Positions 26,256 to 37,591 of a DNA stretch of 64,000 bases are shown in pieces. The stretch spans positions 248,001-312,000 of the forward strand of contig LLCB01000024.1 of NCBI GenBank assembly GCA_001414345.1, in the 5' to 3' direction. Under the pieces are notes generated by a model. It made no database searches. It was given only the letters and a program-made list of their open reading frames with translations, and had not been told where the DNA came from. Numbering within the stretch: position 1 is the stretch's first letter; every line of letters starts with the position of its first letter. Origin of the DNA: Hymenoscyphus infarciens (lineage: Eukaryota; Ascomycota; Leotiomycetes; Helotiales; Helotiaceae). The position numbers and the translations under genes were made by a program.

Positions 26256-26260
26256 ATTAC

Positions 26261-26887
26261 TAAGACTACTAAGGAATCTGAATTCTCACTTAATATTAAT
26301 ACTTTCTTCTCTATAAAGTCTCTAAAAAGGAAGCTTTATTTAAGATATTTATACTCTGTTCTAAGTGTTTTAAAGAGAGAGTTGTTAAAAGAAGAGCTTA
26401 TATATAAATAGCTTTATATAACGTAGCTTTTTATTTGGCTTTCATATGAGAAAGAAGTGAGAGTTGAGTTTACGAGTTATTAAAAGAGTATACTATATAA
26501 TATCACGATATTAACGTTTCATAGTAATGAAAATGAATACGTACTACTAGAATATCGTGATAATCTTAAATCCAAGAATACTATAGTACGATGATACTAC
26601 TGACAACACTGGGTGGGATTAGTGGTTAATATTTTTATAGATATTCGATTCATCTTAAGAGTACTTGTGGGTTAACATGGCGAGTGATGAGTGGGTTTTC
26701 TAGTGGGTTGTGTTTGGAGACTTGAAGGAACAATGGGGTCAAGTTGATGTTTACATGGAGTTTGACATTAATATAGAACTGTGACTATTACATGGGCTAT
26801 TAGAACAGACAACCATTTCCTTTCCAGACCTCCGAAAACCCTATTACTATAACACATTACCTAGAGCTAAACGACACTCCCATTATA
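26261..26887. other. Border between RIP block and normal sequence
   Basis: AT-rich until about 26,560, then ordinary composition. No gene is supported; the last part is the 3' flank of the SAT4-like gene. Confidence 0.65.
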
Positions 26888-29159
26888 TCAAACCCTCCCC
26901 CCACTCCCATCACTTCCACTCCCACCTCCCTTCACATCATATTCCCTCCCCCCCAATACCCCAAAGCTTCCACTCCTAGCAATCCTAACCTTGGATAGAT
27001 ACACCTCCCTCTCCCGATCCACCTCGCTCAGCCCCGTCTGCGTCGTATGACTCGTCTCCATCGTCCCAATACTGCAAACGCTAACCTCACTCTGCGCCGT
27101 CCCCGGTCTGACAACCTCCCATTCCTTCTTCTCTTCGTCCCCATTCTCTCGTCCTAGGATTAGGGAGCCCATTTGTCTTATTTCGTTGTATTCCTTTATT
27201 CCATACCCATCTTCTTCATCCTCCGCGTTGTGATGGGAGGTTTGAGGTTGTTCAAAGGCATAAGAAGAGGCGGAGACGGTGGAAAATCTCCTGTCGGGGG
27301 TAAAAGGAGAAGAGATGGAGGTGTTTAAAAAACCTTCTGGGGTGAGGTCTAGGGGGTCGGAGATTATTTGGACTGTGTGTTGGACATGTATTCCAGTGTT
27401 GTTTTCGTTTTTGAGGGAGATGAGGTTGATAGGTGTTATTGCATACTTTGATGTTGGGATAGATTGGGGTGGTGCTGTATGGTTGCTTGATGATGATGAG
27501 GAGGAGGAGGAAGGAGGCATTGGGAAAGCAGAGGGTGAAGGTGGGTGTGATCGGGTAGGTGTTTGAGCAAAAGGATGGGTATTAAGTCTCCCCAGTTCGG
27601 GAGCGAAAACCACCGTCCCTCCTTTCTTCACGGGTTCTTCCCCACTTCCCCCCTCTCCTCCGTCAGCAAACCCTTCTTCCATAAACCGAGAGAACCTCTC
27701 GCTAGGATGCTGAAGCAAAGGATTAGGACCCAAACTCAACCCCCGTACTTCTACTGTGCTCATACTCTCCATCTTCGCAATTTTCGTAAGCGAAGACCTG
27801 GGACTCGGATGTTGAAGTAAAGGATTGACCTTAACTTCCGCTGTATCTTCTCTTTTTGGGGTGGGGCGGAGCAGACTTGTACTCGAGGGATTGGTGGAGA
27901 GTCGGCGGGTGTAATGAGTATTACTCTGTCCGAAACCAGATTTTCGGGTGTGTTTGTGCCAGCGACTGTGGCGCATGAGACTACTTCGGGGTGATGCGGT
28001 TAGGGAACCGTGTTCGGGGGAGAAGAAGGCGCGGAAGAGGGGACGGAATGTTGCTCCGGCTATGGCTATTATTCCTAATCCGGGCTCGACTACGGAGCAG
28101 ATTGCTAGAGGTGCGTTAGTCGGTGACTGAGGAAAAGGGAGTGGAGAGGGAGTGGAAGAGAGGGGGGAATAAGGTAGCATACCAACGTCACTGGGAGGAT
28201 GTTAGTTGGATGATATTTTGGGATATAGGGGAAGTGGGACTTACGTGTTTTTGTAAAGCCAGTCATCTGTTATAGTCAAGTCTCTGACCAACGGAATTCG
28301 TACCATGGCTGTGATCCCAGCCCTATGTAACGCAATCAGTTCCAAATTGTTCTCAAGCTTCCTCCTGACAAAACCAAGGAGAGAGGGAGATAAAGTGAAA
28401 AGGGGGAAGACTCACAATAACCCCAAACTCATCAAACTAGCAATCGAAACCTTCAGCCTTTTATTCATCTGCAATCCATACAACACATGCATAGGCAACA
28501 ACCCCATAATCCAATCCGCCACAAACCCCAAAACACTCTGCGCAATACTAGCACTAGGAATAATCTGACTCCCCTTGCAAGAACTCTTGAGCCCCGCAGA
28601 ATGACCCCAGAAGAAGGATACCGATTTACATTGGAAGAGCACTAGGAAGAAAAAGAAGATACTGAATAGAGTATATGCGAAAGTGGTTCCATAGATTATC
28701 CATCGGTGTAGGGGTTGTTTGAAAAGACGGAGGAGGAAGACGGCAACAGTGATGCGGACGAGGAGGGTTGTTATGGTGTAGATTACCTCGCCTAGCCACC
28801 AGAGACGGAGGGCGATGGGGAGCTGTGTTGGGTTGACGTCCAGGATGTGTCGACCATTTCCGTAGGTTATGGAGATGAAGCAACTTGCGCATAAGGCGAT
28901 GTAGAATATCTGTTTTGTTTAGCGGTTTTTACTTCTCTCAAAGTCATGATGGTTCGCGGCTTACGAGGGATATTATGAGGAGAACATCATCTTTTCCCCA
29001 TCCTTTGGTAAGAAATGTCCGAACGTATAATCGGAGAGTGGTGAAGATTATGGCAAGTGCCATAAACAACCCGACGAAGCCAGCTAGAAAACGAATTAGA
29101 TTGGAGATCGCGATCGAAATGGGGGGATAACGAACCGAGAACTGGCCCCTTATTTTCAT
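26888..29159 (-). CDS. SAT4/PTH11-type (fungal rhodopsin-like) seven-TM protein, long cytoplasmic tail
   Basis: Model, minus strand: join of 29159-28965, 28909-28416, 28322-28245, 28190-28183 and 28104-26888; 663 aa. Seven hydrophobic segments. The first is about residues 20-45 (RFLAGFVGLFMALAIIFTTL). The third contains the family motif WWLGEVIYTITTLL. The seventh begins DVAICSVVEPGLGIIA, matching the usual TDVAIWS-VEPG motif. The remaining roughly 360 residues are a Ser/Pro/Thr-rich, probably cytoplasmic tail without a known domain. Members of this family are fungal plasma-membrane proteins, some receptor-like; the ligand is unknown. Introns are 55, 93, 54 and 78 bp, with CTAAC branch points seen in the last two. 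The 8-nt exon is inferred because it alone restores the family motif in frame; otherwise 27 atypical residues would be inserted. The start codon is uncertain. Confidence 0.78.
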
Positions 29160-30936
29160 GAGGATTCGACACAAACATCTTGTAACACGAAGCAGCGGAA
29201 TTCGATAGTAACTGAGAAACCACGTTTTCCACACGTTTGTAAATATCTAGCTTTTAGCTGGAAGTTATTGGTATCAAGATTAACACATGGCAAACAATCG
29301 AGAACTGAATGACAAGTATCTATATCGAAATCAAAACCAACCTTAAATTGAGAGAGATTGGTGATGATATGGGATGAAAACAACTAATACACCATGCAAT
29401 AGTTCCTTTACTAAGTTGGCTTGCCAATGTAGGTACCATTGACTTAAGGTATCACTAAGTTCTAGTTCCTCTTTCGGGGCTGCCGCCACAGGTGTGGTAG
29501 TTCTGGGGTTCTTCCAACAGGCACTACTATTTGACTTTGAACTAGAGGGAAATTCCCGTGTTTGGAGCTGCTCAGCACTAGAAAACGTAAACAACAAGAG
29601 TGATTTCTGGCTCGTGGAGTGTACGTGTAAGCAGCTAGGGTCGCCGGGCCAAAGCAGCGTGGGTGATGCTGCTCGCTTTTGGTATTCTGGCTCGTCTATT
29701 TGAATTGTGGGAAAAGCGATGCCACAGAAAGCTTTCCTTCCTGACAGAATAACAACAGAAATTGGAGGAATGCTTGTTTCCCACGTGTTTCCCATGCCCA
29801 ACCCGTCAAACGCCAAAGACAAGTAGAAAGGTCCGGTGCTATCCAACCAAGAAGCTAGGCAACCCCGAAGTCCGGTCCCAGATATCAGAGCAACGAAGCA
29901 GACGGCGCGAAACTAACAGCCGAGCAACACGGTAGTCTGCAGTTCAGGTCCAAGACCGAGACTAAAAGGAAGAAGTGTTGTTTGCACAGACAATCAAGAC
30001 GAACTACTCGAGCAGAGAAGTGCAAAAATGATTCAAAAATGAACTGCCGAGACTGGGAAAGATTCATGAACCATATGTCAAGATGTCAGGATGTCAGGAA
30101 GTGTCGCTAGATCACTACTAGGACACGCTTGAGAGTAGCTAAACTGACGTGATGATCGGACAGTACGAGGGCTGAACGAGGAAACTATGTAAAAACCAGG
30201 AACAAACCAGGGTGATATGCGTTTCGGAACCTTTCAAACAACAAGAGACTATTTCACGTGGAAAATTCTCCGAAATTCCAAGAGGACGACTGAGTGATAA
30301 ATTCAAAAGTACCAAGCCGTCTTCAGTATATCACTCATCCGAGAGTAGTCTGAGGGTAGGGTACCTATGCGAGCGCAAAGCATCCACCAGCCCCCCACCA
30401 AAGCGGAGGCCGACGATACGGGACACTCGGATACGGAATACAAATACCACTCACTTGCTAGGTATTGCACTCACGACTCGACATGTTGAAATGCCGGTTT
30501 CCAGATGAAGAAAACAGAAGTTCAGGAAGAGAACCTGCCCGAACGAAGTGCGGGGTTAAGCTGTCGATCCCCAAGCTCGAGAGAGATGCTTAGCACACGG
30601 GTTGAAAGAGTCTCCGCAAACGGGCATGATGTCGAGGACTTGAAATTCATATGCGATTGCTCTCGGCATTTGTTTCTTTGGGAAAGGAATGCCATTAGGG
30701 TTCGACTTATCGCGATCCGGAAGACTACGGCCGTGAACCCGGCGTAGAAATTCCTCTCCTTTCCGTTGAGTGCGGAATACCTCCATGCCCAAGGACTTTG
30801 ACTTGTGAAAACAAGAAGCGACAAATTCATTTCATCCATCTTCTTCTTCTTCTTCCAAAAGGGGATTTCCAAAAGGGGACAAACTCGTTGGAGAACAGGC
30901 CCATTTCCAAATCCACACCCGTACTCACTACTCGGG
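29160..30936. other. Intergenic region, no supported gene
   Basis: Several open frames of 60-167 codons overlap on both strands. The longest (29846-29343, minus) has no recognisable domain, no splice context and unconvincing composition. I leave it unannotated. Confidence 0.55.
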
Positions 30937-30938
30937 TA

Positions 30939-31138
30939 CGAGACGATCCGCCGTTTTTAGTACATTCTACTTATAATAAAATCACGACAACGAATCTCGA
31001 CTCTAAGAGTAATTAGCTTCTTTAAGATCGAGTAGAAGTTATTTCGTTCTTTTTATAGTTTTCTTTCCTATTATTAAAACTTAATAAGGTAAGGGTGTTG
31101 TAGGCACGAGCCTATACGAAAATCGGCGGATCGTCTCG
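30939..31138. mobile_element. 200-bp MITE with TA target duplication
   Basis: Terminal inverted repeats of at least 15 bp: CGAGACGATCCGCCG at 30939-30953 and its reverse complement at 31124-31138. Both sit directly next to TA (30937-30938 and 31139-31140). The interior is AT-rich without coding capacity. TA duplication and this structure fit a Tc1/mariner-derived MITE. Confidence 0.85.
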
Positions 31139-31140
31139 TA

Positions 31141-32007
31141 CACGAGGAGTCGGGTATCCAATATCTTGCTTCACATACCCGTCAGCAAGGTGCTCCGTAA
31201 AATACCACCCACATGAAACACCCTCATCATCTTCACCACCCTTACCACCAAAACGGCCAAAACCCACCTTCTCACAACCTCGTCTCGCACAAACCCTCTT
31301 CAAAAACTCCGAAACAGGTACAACTCAGGATCCCCCTTGATTCCTTGAAGACCAAAGAGATAAGCTTCTCGTTTCAAGATGCCAAGACCTCTGACAGGCT
31401 ACGCACGGATTGGATTGCTGTAGATCTAGACGGGGGAGAGCCGTTGAGGGGCAGAAGGGTGATGACGGCAATTGGATGCCCTGTTTCTCGTATTGAGAAA
31501 AGGGTTTGAGATGAATGGAGGGAGGAGAAATCGAGGGGAGGGCCAGGAGGTAGAGAATGGGAGTATTTTTAGGAAGGAATGTAGAGATTGAAACGACGAG
31601 AATTCAAGCAGATGTCGTTGAGCTCGCATGACTTCGCAAGACTGGAAGCAAGGGTAGCTCACCAAAATTCTTGCGAAGACAGGGGGCGCATGGATAGAGG
31701 TTTTTTATGTGAATCTTTGTGTTTTCTTGTTTGAAGAAAAATCTCTTCAACCTACTTCAAGGGTGGTATCTTCGCATCGCAACGCATGAAACAGAAGAGC
31801 CCCATCTAACTATCATTACAAGCGTTTAAGTCAGGGTTGTTCGGCCTCCCCAATTGATCATCGATCATTACGGCCCACAACCTCGGTCGCTGGATCATGC
31901 CAATACCCCTCAGAGCATTGTCATCCATTCATCAAAGAAATCTCATCCCATTTTCAATTTCCATTATACACATGTCCACTCCCCATTGCCCCATCCAGGA
32001 TGTGTTA
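31141..32007. other. Intergenic region, no supported gene
   Basis: An open frame at 31213-31509 (plus, 98 codons) starts with a His/Pro-rich simple run and has no recognisable domain. I see no signal or splice structure supporting it. Confidence 0.5.
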
Positions 32008-32830
32008 TTACAGCAACAAAGCAGCGGCGAAAGCTCCAGCAACTGCTCCCACAGAGACGGCATTCTTGGCAACAGCTCCGGTGAAGTGTGCTGGGTTACC
32101 AGTTGTGGTACCAGTAGACGAGGCAGTGCCATTTCCACTCGTCAAAGTGGCTAAAGTGAAATTGGCGCATGTGATTCGAGTCTTGTTGGCGAAATGGACA
32201 GCGAGGGATCGATTTCCAAAGAAGGAGCCGAGGCCCTTGACTGTTGATGCGAAATCGTCGGAGTATGATGCGGCAAACGGATCGGCCTGGATATTTCCAT
32301 TCTTGCCGCTGAGATCACCGACTTGACATGTTTGGGGGAGCTTGGAGTCGCAGGGTATAGCCTGCGGAAATGTTAGCTTCGATTGGGGATGTTCTTGACT
32401 TGGATTGATAATTACCTCGCCACGGATGTAGGGATCTAGGTGGGCAAGGGTGTTGGTGCAGTTGCCATCAGCTGGAACGGGAGCGTCATGGAGATGGTAC
32501 ACTGTCAAAATTAGTCACGATCTTGGTGTTCAGAGGGAATATCAACATACAGAATGGTCCTCCCGAGGTAGGCAAGTTCGAGAAGGAGACGGAGAATCTG
32601 ACACCGATTCCATTTGGGTTGGCGGTAGCAGAGACCGAGCCTTTAACATTGCCACGGGGATCTTCCGGGTTGAAGAATGATTTGGAGGGGAGGGTTGCCA
32701 CATAGGTTACTCCAGGTGGGTTGTTTTCGACAACGGAAGCATTTCCTAACGCGCCCGTAGTGAGGTTTTGAGCGAATATGGGGGAGATGAGAGCAGCCAA
32801 GAAGACTGAAGCAATAGTAGTTGCGCGCAT
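32008..32830 (-). CDS. GPI-anchored Cu-only superoxide dismutase-like protein
   Basis: Model, minus strand: join of 32830-32551, 32501-32416 and 32361-32008; 239 aa, introns 49 and 54 bp. Residues 1-20 are a signal peptide (ATTIASVFLAALISPIFA, then Gln). The SOD-like beta-barrel follows, with the copper-binding His-x-His in LYHLHDAPVP at about residue 96 and a later histidine in AVHFANKTRI. The context GNCTNTLAHLDPY is typical of extracellular fungal Cu-only SODs (Candida SOD4/5/6 type), which lack the zinc site. The C-terminus is Ser/Thr/Gly-rich and ends in a hydrophobic GAVAGAFAAALLL tail, the form of a GPI-anchor signal. The expected role is superoxide dismutation at the cell wall. The second intron has no in-frame stop, so an unspliced reading would add 18 residues; the spliced form fits the family better. 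Confidence 0.88.
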
Positions 32831-35620
32831 CTCGAAAGCGTATTTGTGATTTGTTCTTGTTGGTTGGTTGAAAGGTTGGGAGAAGGCGGGGTATCGATCT
32901 TGAGAAGGGAGGATAAGTATAAGAACCGAGAGATGGCGGTGGTGAGTAACTTACAGGAGTGAGGCTGAGCCAACTGGGGAAGAAGAGTGAATAGATATTA
33001 AGAGTCGGTAGAGTCACAAGAAGTTGGAGATTGAACCAACGGTGATTAGTGGCGAAGGGGGTTGGGGCAGGTCCTTATATGTGGTTGGCGAGCTAACGAG
33101 ATGATGAATGAATATTTACTATAATAAAAGGAACGCACGGCAAGTCCACCTCGCGATATGCAGGTCCTTGCATAGGGGCGGATGCAGTGCCACCGCTACG
33201 CCTTCCAATGATGAGGGTGTTTAGCCCGTAGTGCGTAGTGCTGAGGGAATTATTTAGACTCAGTGAGGGGGTGAGGTGAGAAGCCGATCAAAATAAACGG
33301 CAGACAGGGGTAGCTCTAAGACCCTGACCAAACAGAACATATGAAGGGGTCGACTTTGTTTGCCGTTTCATCTCCCGCAAAGGTAGAAAAAACGGAAAGG
33401 CGCTTGCACAGGGAGAGGGTTGGGATTGCACGACCGAACGCTGGCGACACGCACTCTGTATATCGCAACGTCTGTTCCAGGTTTGATGCAGTGCCCATAA
33501 TTCATCGCGAATTCTTCCGTACCGGACTTGGAGAATTTCATCACCAAGTTCATGACGCGCTCTACAATCCACATTGATGTGATGTGATCCATGGATATTG
33601 ACAAATTGAGGCTAGCTATCTCGCCTACCAAGGAGGATCTTTTACCTGGCCGATCATGGGCGATCTCATAGGCTCATAGGCCCTGGAGCCAAGCTTTCCC
33701 CAGCTCTTAGACTTGGGAGGCGCTTCCAAAGCCTATCATGGCCCCATCGTGGCACTGTGCACCAACCACCCATCATCCTCACCCAATCAACATTTTTTTG
33801 TCCCACGTTGTCTTCCATTTGATCTGTCGTTTCAAACTCTTGCCCAATGAATTTGGTACGGAGTACTCTTTTCTTCTTTCGTGAGCTTAAGAAAACCATT
33901 GGCGTGGAAGTGTCAGCGAAGACGGGCCTAAATCGGCTGCACGGGTTTAATTTGGGATTTGATAAAAATAGGCTGGCCTCAAAGGATATCTTCCCAGACA
34001 GCGTCTGCTACTTTCCCGCACACGCTGCGGCAAGCTCGCATCAAAATCCGACTCAGTCTGTGCTGTCAGTTGACTCGGTTGCGGCAAAAGAGATGCCCGA
34101 AAGATAAAGATTTCTCGCATCGAGCCCAAGACCCATGATCCGGATTCCGTGACGTTTCATCGAAATCTGCCAAATAATGGCACGGAGTATTGGCCAACTG
34201 CAACGGGAAACGTTCAACCATGAGAGTCAAAGAGTATGTGGTTGTTGGAAGGTCCAGTTTGTTGGTGATTGGGCAAACCCCTTAAGATGACAGCTCTCTC
34301 AAGGTTGTTGGTGGAAAGCATGAAATATATGCAATCACCAACAAGACCACCACTGAATCAAATGACATATCCCAGGTGCCAAGCATCAATACAACAGATG
34401 GAATGAATGTAGAGATGAATTAGAGAAGATGAACTAGAAGCTTATTATGTGGGATTGAATGACTTCTCTGCCGGAAACATTCTAGCAATTGACCTTTGAA
34501 GATACCACATCAGCAAAAGATCAAAAGAGGGAACGCGGATGCATTAAGAGTAGGACAAGAATAGAAAAGGATCACTTGTCAACCGGGGTTCACTCTATCT
34601 GGAGGAAATCCTTCGTCTCCAACTCCTCGGTAACAGGGATCAAATCTCATAAATCTGATATAAAAGAAAGGAAAGGCGACGGAGGATTTCGAGAATATTC
34701 GGTGGCTATTTCGCGGACAAAGGCTTGCGCCCATGAACGAACCCATAAGCATAGATGGACCGCCGATACAGCGACCTGTAACTCCGAATCTGGAAACCAG
34801 TGTTCTACTTTCGGAACTGGACCAACGATTCCAAAATATATTAAGCTCCCAGGTAGCTAGATCTCCAGATTGGTTTGGTACAGGGAAGCGTTAGAACAAA
34901 CACCCGCCAAGCCCCAAGGAATGAATACCGAACAGGTCTTTGATGGAAGCAAATAATAGAAATGTAAAGAAGTTCCCGTAAGCCAAAAAACGTCGTGTTT
35001 CTGCTCAATAATGAAATGGCACGAACGGGTCTCATGGCTGTCTGCCTCAACTCCTGGCCCTGGGGAAGGAATGACAATTTTGGAAGGAAACAGTCGGCGA
35101 ATCGACCTTGCTGATGAGTCGTCACCTTGTACCTTGCAGAATGCTGGTCGCAGCTTCTGACCTCACTGGAGCCAGAAACAACCTTGAATGACCCAACGGC
35201 GGGAAATATATGTTTGTGATATTGATAGAACGGGAGTTGGGCGTTGGGCAGCCGCCAACCCGCAGGGCCTCGTTGACGCGGCTCGCTGCACGTTTTATCG
35301 TGATATATTGTGTCCTGCAGGGCAAAAGACTCGTTGGATATTAAATTGATGGGTATCTCAAATTATCATCAAGTATTGTAGGGAGTCGAGTGAGTTATGA
35401 AAATCTTGCCAAGTCTCGCTGTTCTTGAAGCTGGTGACGCCGCCTAATTGGGCCTAGCGAAAATGCATCATTGCGACGCATGATAGGCGGCGACCTTGAC
35501 AGCACCAGAGCTCTCCATCAAGACCCTCACCCCAACCATTCTCCCCACCCCTCACATCGCTCAATCGCATCTGCGAAGCTCAGAAAATTCTACAGAGCTT
35601 TCCCCTCAACTTCCGCAATC
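32831..35620. other. Long intergenic region, no supported gene
   Basis: About 2.8 kb between the divergently arranged SOD-like and V-ATPase f genes, presumably with both promoters. Open frames reach 123 codons (34489-34860, plus) but none shows a domain, signal peptide or plausible splice continuation. Confidence 0.55.
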
Positions 35621-36084
35621 ATGAAGCCCGTCGTAGGTGTGATGCAGGCATGGTCTTGGTATGTTTCCCCATCCTCAAGCCAACACCATGATTCACGATC
35701 CGGGCAAGAGCTAATGTTAAGGGTTATACAGCATCGTTATCTCCATATTTGCGATTGTCATCCTCTCTATCATCGGTTCGCTCTTCAAATCGGGCCACCA
35801 CTCTATGATGGGATCAACGAGTGATCCAAAGGATGGAGCTGCAGTTGCCGGGACGGTTTTCTCAGCTGTGATCGTATACGCAGTACGTACTTTTTCTTTG
35901 ATGTTGGGCCTGGGAAATGGGAGACTGGATGGTTGTCTTTGGGGATGTCGTAGAAAACCATGTTGGGATGTAGAGGGGGATATGTTGCTAATATCTCTCA
36001 CCACAGCTTTTCCTTTTCGGATGCAGTTTCCAAGCCTACCTGCACATTCGCGACAACCGAAGAGGCGCAATATCCCTATCATAA
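35621..36084 (+). CDS. V-type ATPase subunit f (RNase K / YPR170W-B homologue)
   Basis: Three exons, 35621-35658, 35732-35882 and 36007-36084, giving 88 aa; introns 73 and 124 bp. The protein starts MKPVVGVMQAWSWC and has two membrane segments: about residues 13-33 (CIVISIFAIVILSIIGSLF) and about 52-76 (AGTVFSAVIVYALFLFGCSF). The connecting loop contains GSTSDPKDGAAVA, and the protein ends in a basic tail (HIRDNRRGAISLS). Length, both helices and the GS-DP-DG-AVA loop match the small yeast V-ATPase Vo subunit f, the fungal relative of ribonuclease kappa. It should sit in the vacuolar/Golgi Vo sector. The short exons hide it from simple ORF searches. The start ATG has a CAATC-ATG context and no upstream in-frame alternative is needed. 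Confidence 0.9.
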
Positions 36085-36794
36085 TGATCAGAACGAATAA
36101 ACAAGCCATCCATCGAATCTCCGGCAGAGAGGTTGAGAGATTTTCAAATTGTGGGTAGTTGGGGAAGACGTAGAAGTGGAGGGCTGTGCTGTATACATAA
36201 GCAGCGAGATAGAAGGCTGGGAGGGTTTTGGACGGCGTACCGGTGTTGCGAATAAATCTCTATTTGGAAGAGGATATGCGATAATCGTTTTCCTCGAATC
36301 ACAGCATGCGTTGTGCATATGTACTGTATCACGGGTGGGCTTTCGAGAAATTTGATAATACAGAGGATACTCTCGTTCGAGGCATTTCCTTTTATCTATA
36401 TAAGTGGAGATGGTCATGGAATTGTCTATCTTCCCAAATGGGATTTTGAGATATATGTTGTCTTACTTGATAAAGTCCGTACTTTCAATTACTTGTTCCC
36501 TTCAAGTTGAATCTTCTTTCTGCATACCATATCATATGCAAATCAGGGAGGACGTGTAGGACTTTGTGTGCCTCCTAACTGCTTCTCCAATCATTCAACC
36601 AAGACTCGGGAAATCAATTCATTTTTTTCTGATGACATTCCTTTTCCGGAGTGTTGGGAAGTTTTCAGACGTCTGTTCATTGATGTCGATCACCCACTGT
36701 CCGAAACAGTCTAGGACAATGAAATCGAGGAGGTTTAGAAAATTTAGAAACCTCAATTGTCCTAAACATTTACTTCTCCGAAGACATATAGTAC
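36085..36794. other. Intergenic region, no supported gene
   Basis: Downstream of V-ATPase f. A short hairpin lies at about 36713-36763: AGGACAAT and AGGTTT arms are mirrored by AAACCT and ATTGTCCT around an AGAAAATTTAG loop. No coding frame is supported. Confidence 0.5.
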
Positions 36795-36796
36795 TA

Positions 36797-37244
36797 GAGC
36801 ATAAGTTTCCGTACGATGCAGCTTTTTTAGACTTTTCATACTCAAAAACAGTATATAGAACTATATATTCTATAGTAATTTAATAAAGAGTTTATAAATA
36901 TATATATAAACTATATTTAGAATTAAGATATCTATCTTTTATACTCTTATAACAAAGTTTTAAGATCTTTGTTCTTAATTTATCTCTAGTTAAAGTTAGT
37001 TATAGTAAGCTAAGCTAATTTTATATATATATAAACTTTATACTTAGTCTACTTTAAGCCTACTTAGATTAAGAACTAGTAGAGTATTATTAACTATTAT
37101 ATAGAAGACTTATAGTTGAATACTTGCTTAATATAATTATTAAATATATTTATAATATAATTATATAATACTAGAGGAGGGTATTTACAGTGTGCTTTAG
37201 CAATTTTTAGGATAAAAAGTTGTATCGTGCAGAAACTTATGCTC
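36797..37244. mobile_element. 448-bp AT-rich MITE with TA target duplication
   Basis: Imperfect terminal inverted repeats of about 32 bp: 36797-36828 begins GAGCATAAGTTTCCGTACGA, and 37213-37244 is its reverse complement with five mismatches, four of them transitions. TA flanks both ends (36795-36796 and 37245-37246). The interior is very AT-rich with TpA excess, so RIP may have touched it. No transposase remains. Confidence 0.83.
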
Positions 37245-37591
37245 TAAAACTACATCACAGAATAAGAAAAATGTTGCCAAAGAGCAATGACCAACATCTT
37301 AGAAGCGGAAAATGTCCTTAGACTATAATTCCGAAATCCCGTCTCTTCGTCGCCATTTTGTCGTAGTAATAAGAATCTTTGATTCTAATACAGTACTATT
37401 TCAGTAAAACATAGGCCGAGGCCCGCAAAAAATTCCCCTCAAAATAACACCATTTTCACGAAAAGTTCAACAAATCAAAAGGCAGACCTGCTGCCTCATC
37501 CTTCTTCCATGGGTTTAAAAGTGGGCCATTCTCAAGTAACTACGTTCAAAGGCTATTTCCATAACCCAAAAATTCCAACGCGGAGTGGTTT

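Larger units (their letters stand above)
2640..26560. other. RIP-degenerated AT-rich isochore of nested retrotransposons
   Basis: About 24 kb with almost no CpA or TpG, saturated with TpA, and no open frame of useful length on either strand. Recognisable copia protein motifs are broken only by changes expected from C-to-T on either strand (Asp to Asn, Ala to Thr, Gly to Ser, Gln or Trp to stop). This is the signature of fungal repeat-induced point mutation. The sharp fall in AT content after about 26,560 marks the right border. Confidence 0.93.

Noticed and set aside
26888..28190. SAT4-like last exon read without the 78-bp intron
   Set aside because: It gives a 27-residue insertion inside the conserved TM7 entry motif; a CTAAC branch point and good splice sites support removal.
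28323..28364. Earlier 3' splice site for exon 3 of the SAT4-like gene
   Set aside because: In frame, but it inserts 14 charged residues into TM6; the site at 28322 restores a family-like hydrophobic run.
29343..29846. 167-codon minus-strand open frame
   Set aside because: No domain, no plausible splice partners and overlapping frames on the other strand; likely chance.
34489..34860. 123-codon plus-strand open frame
   Set aside because: Composition is unlike coding sequence of neighbours, with no recognisable motif or signal.
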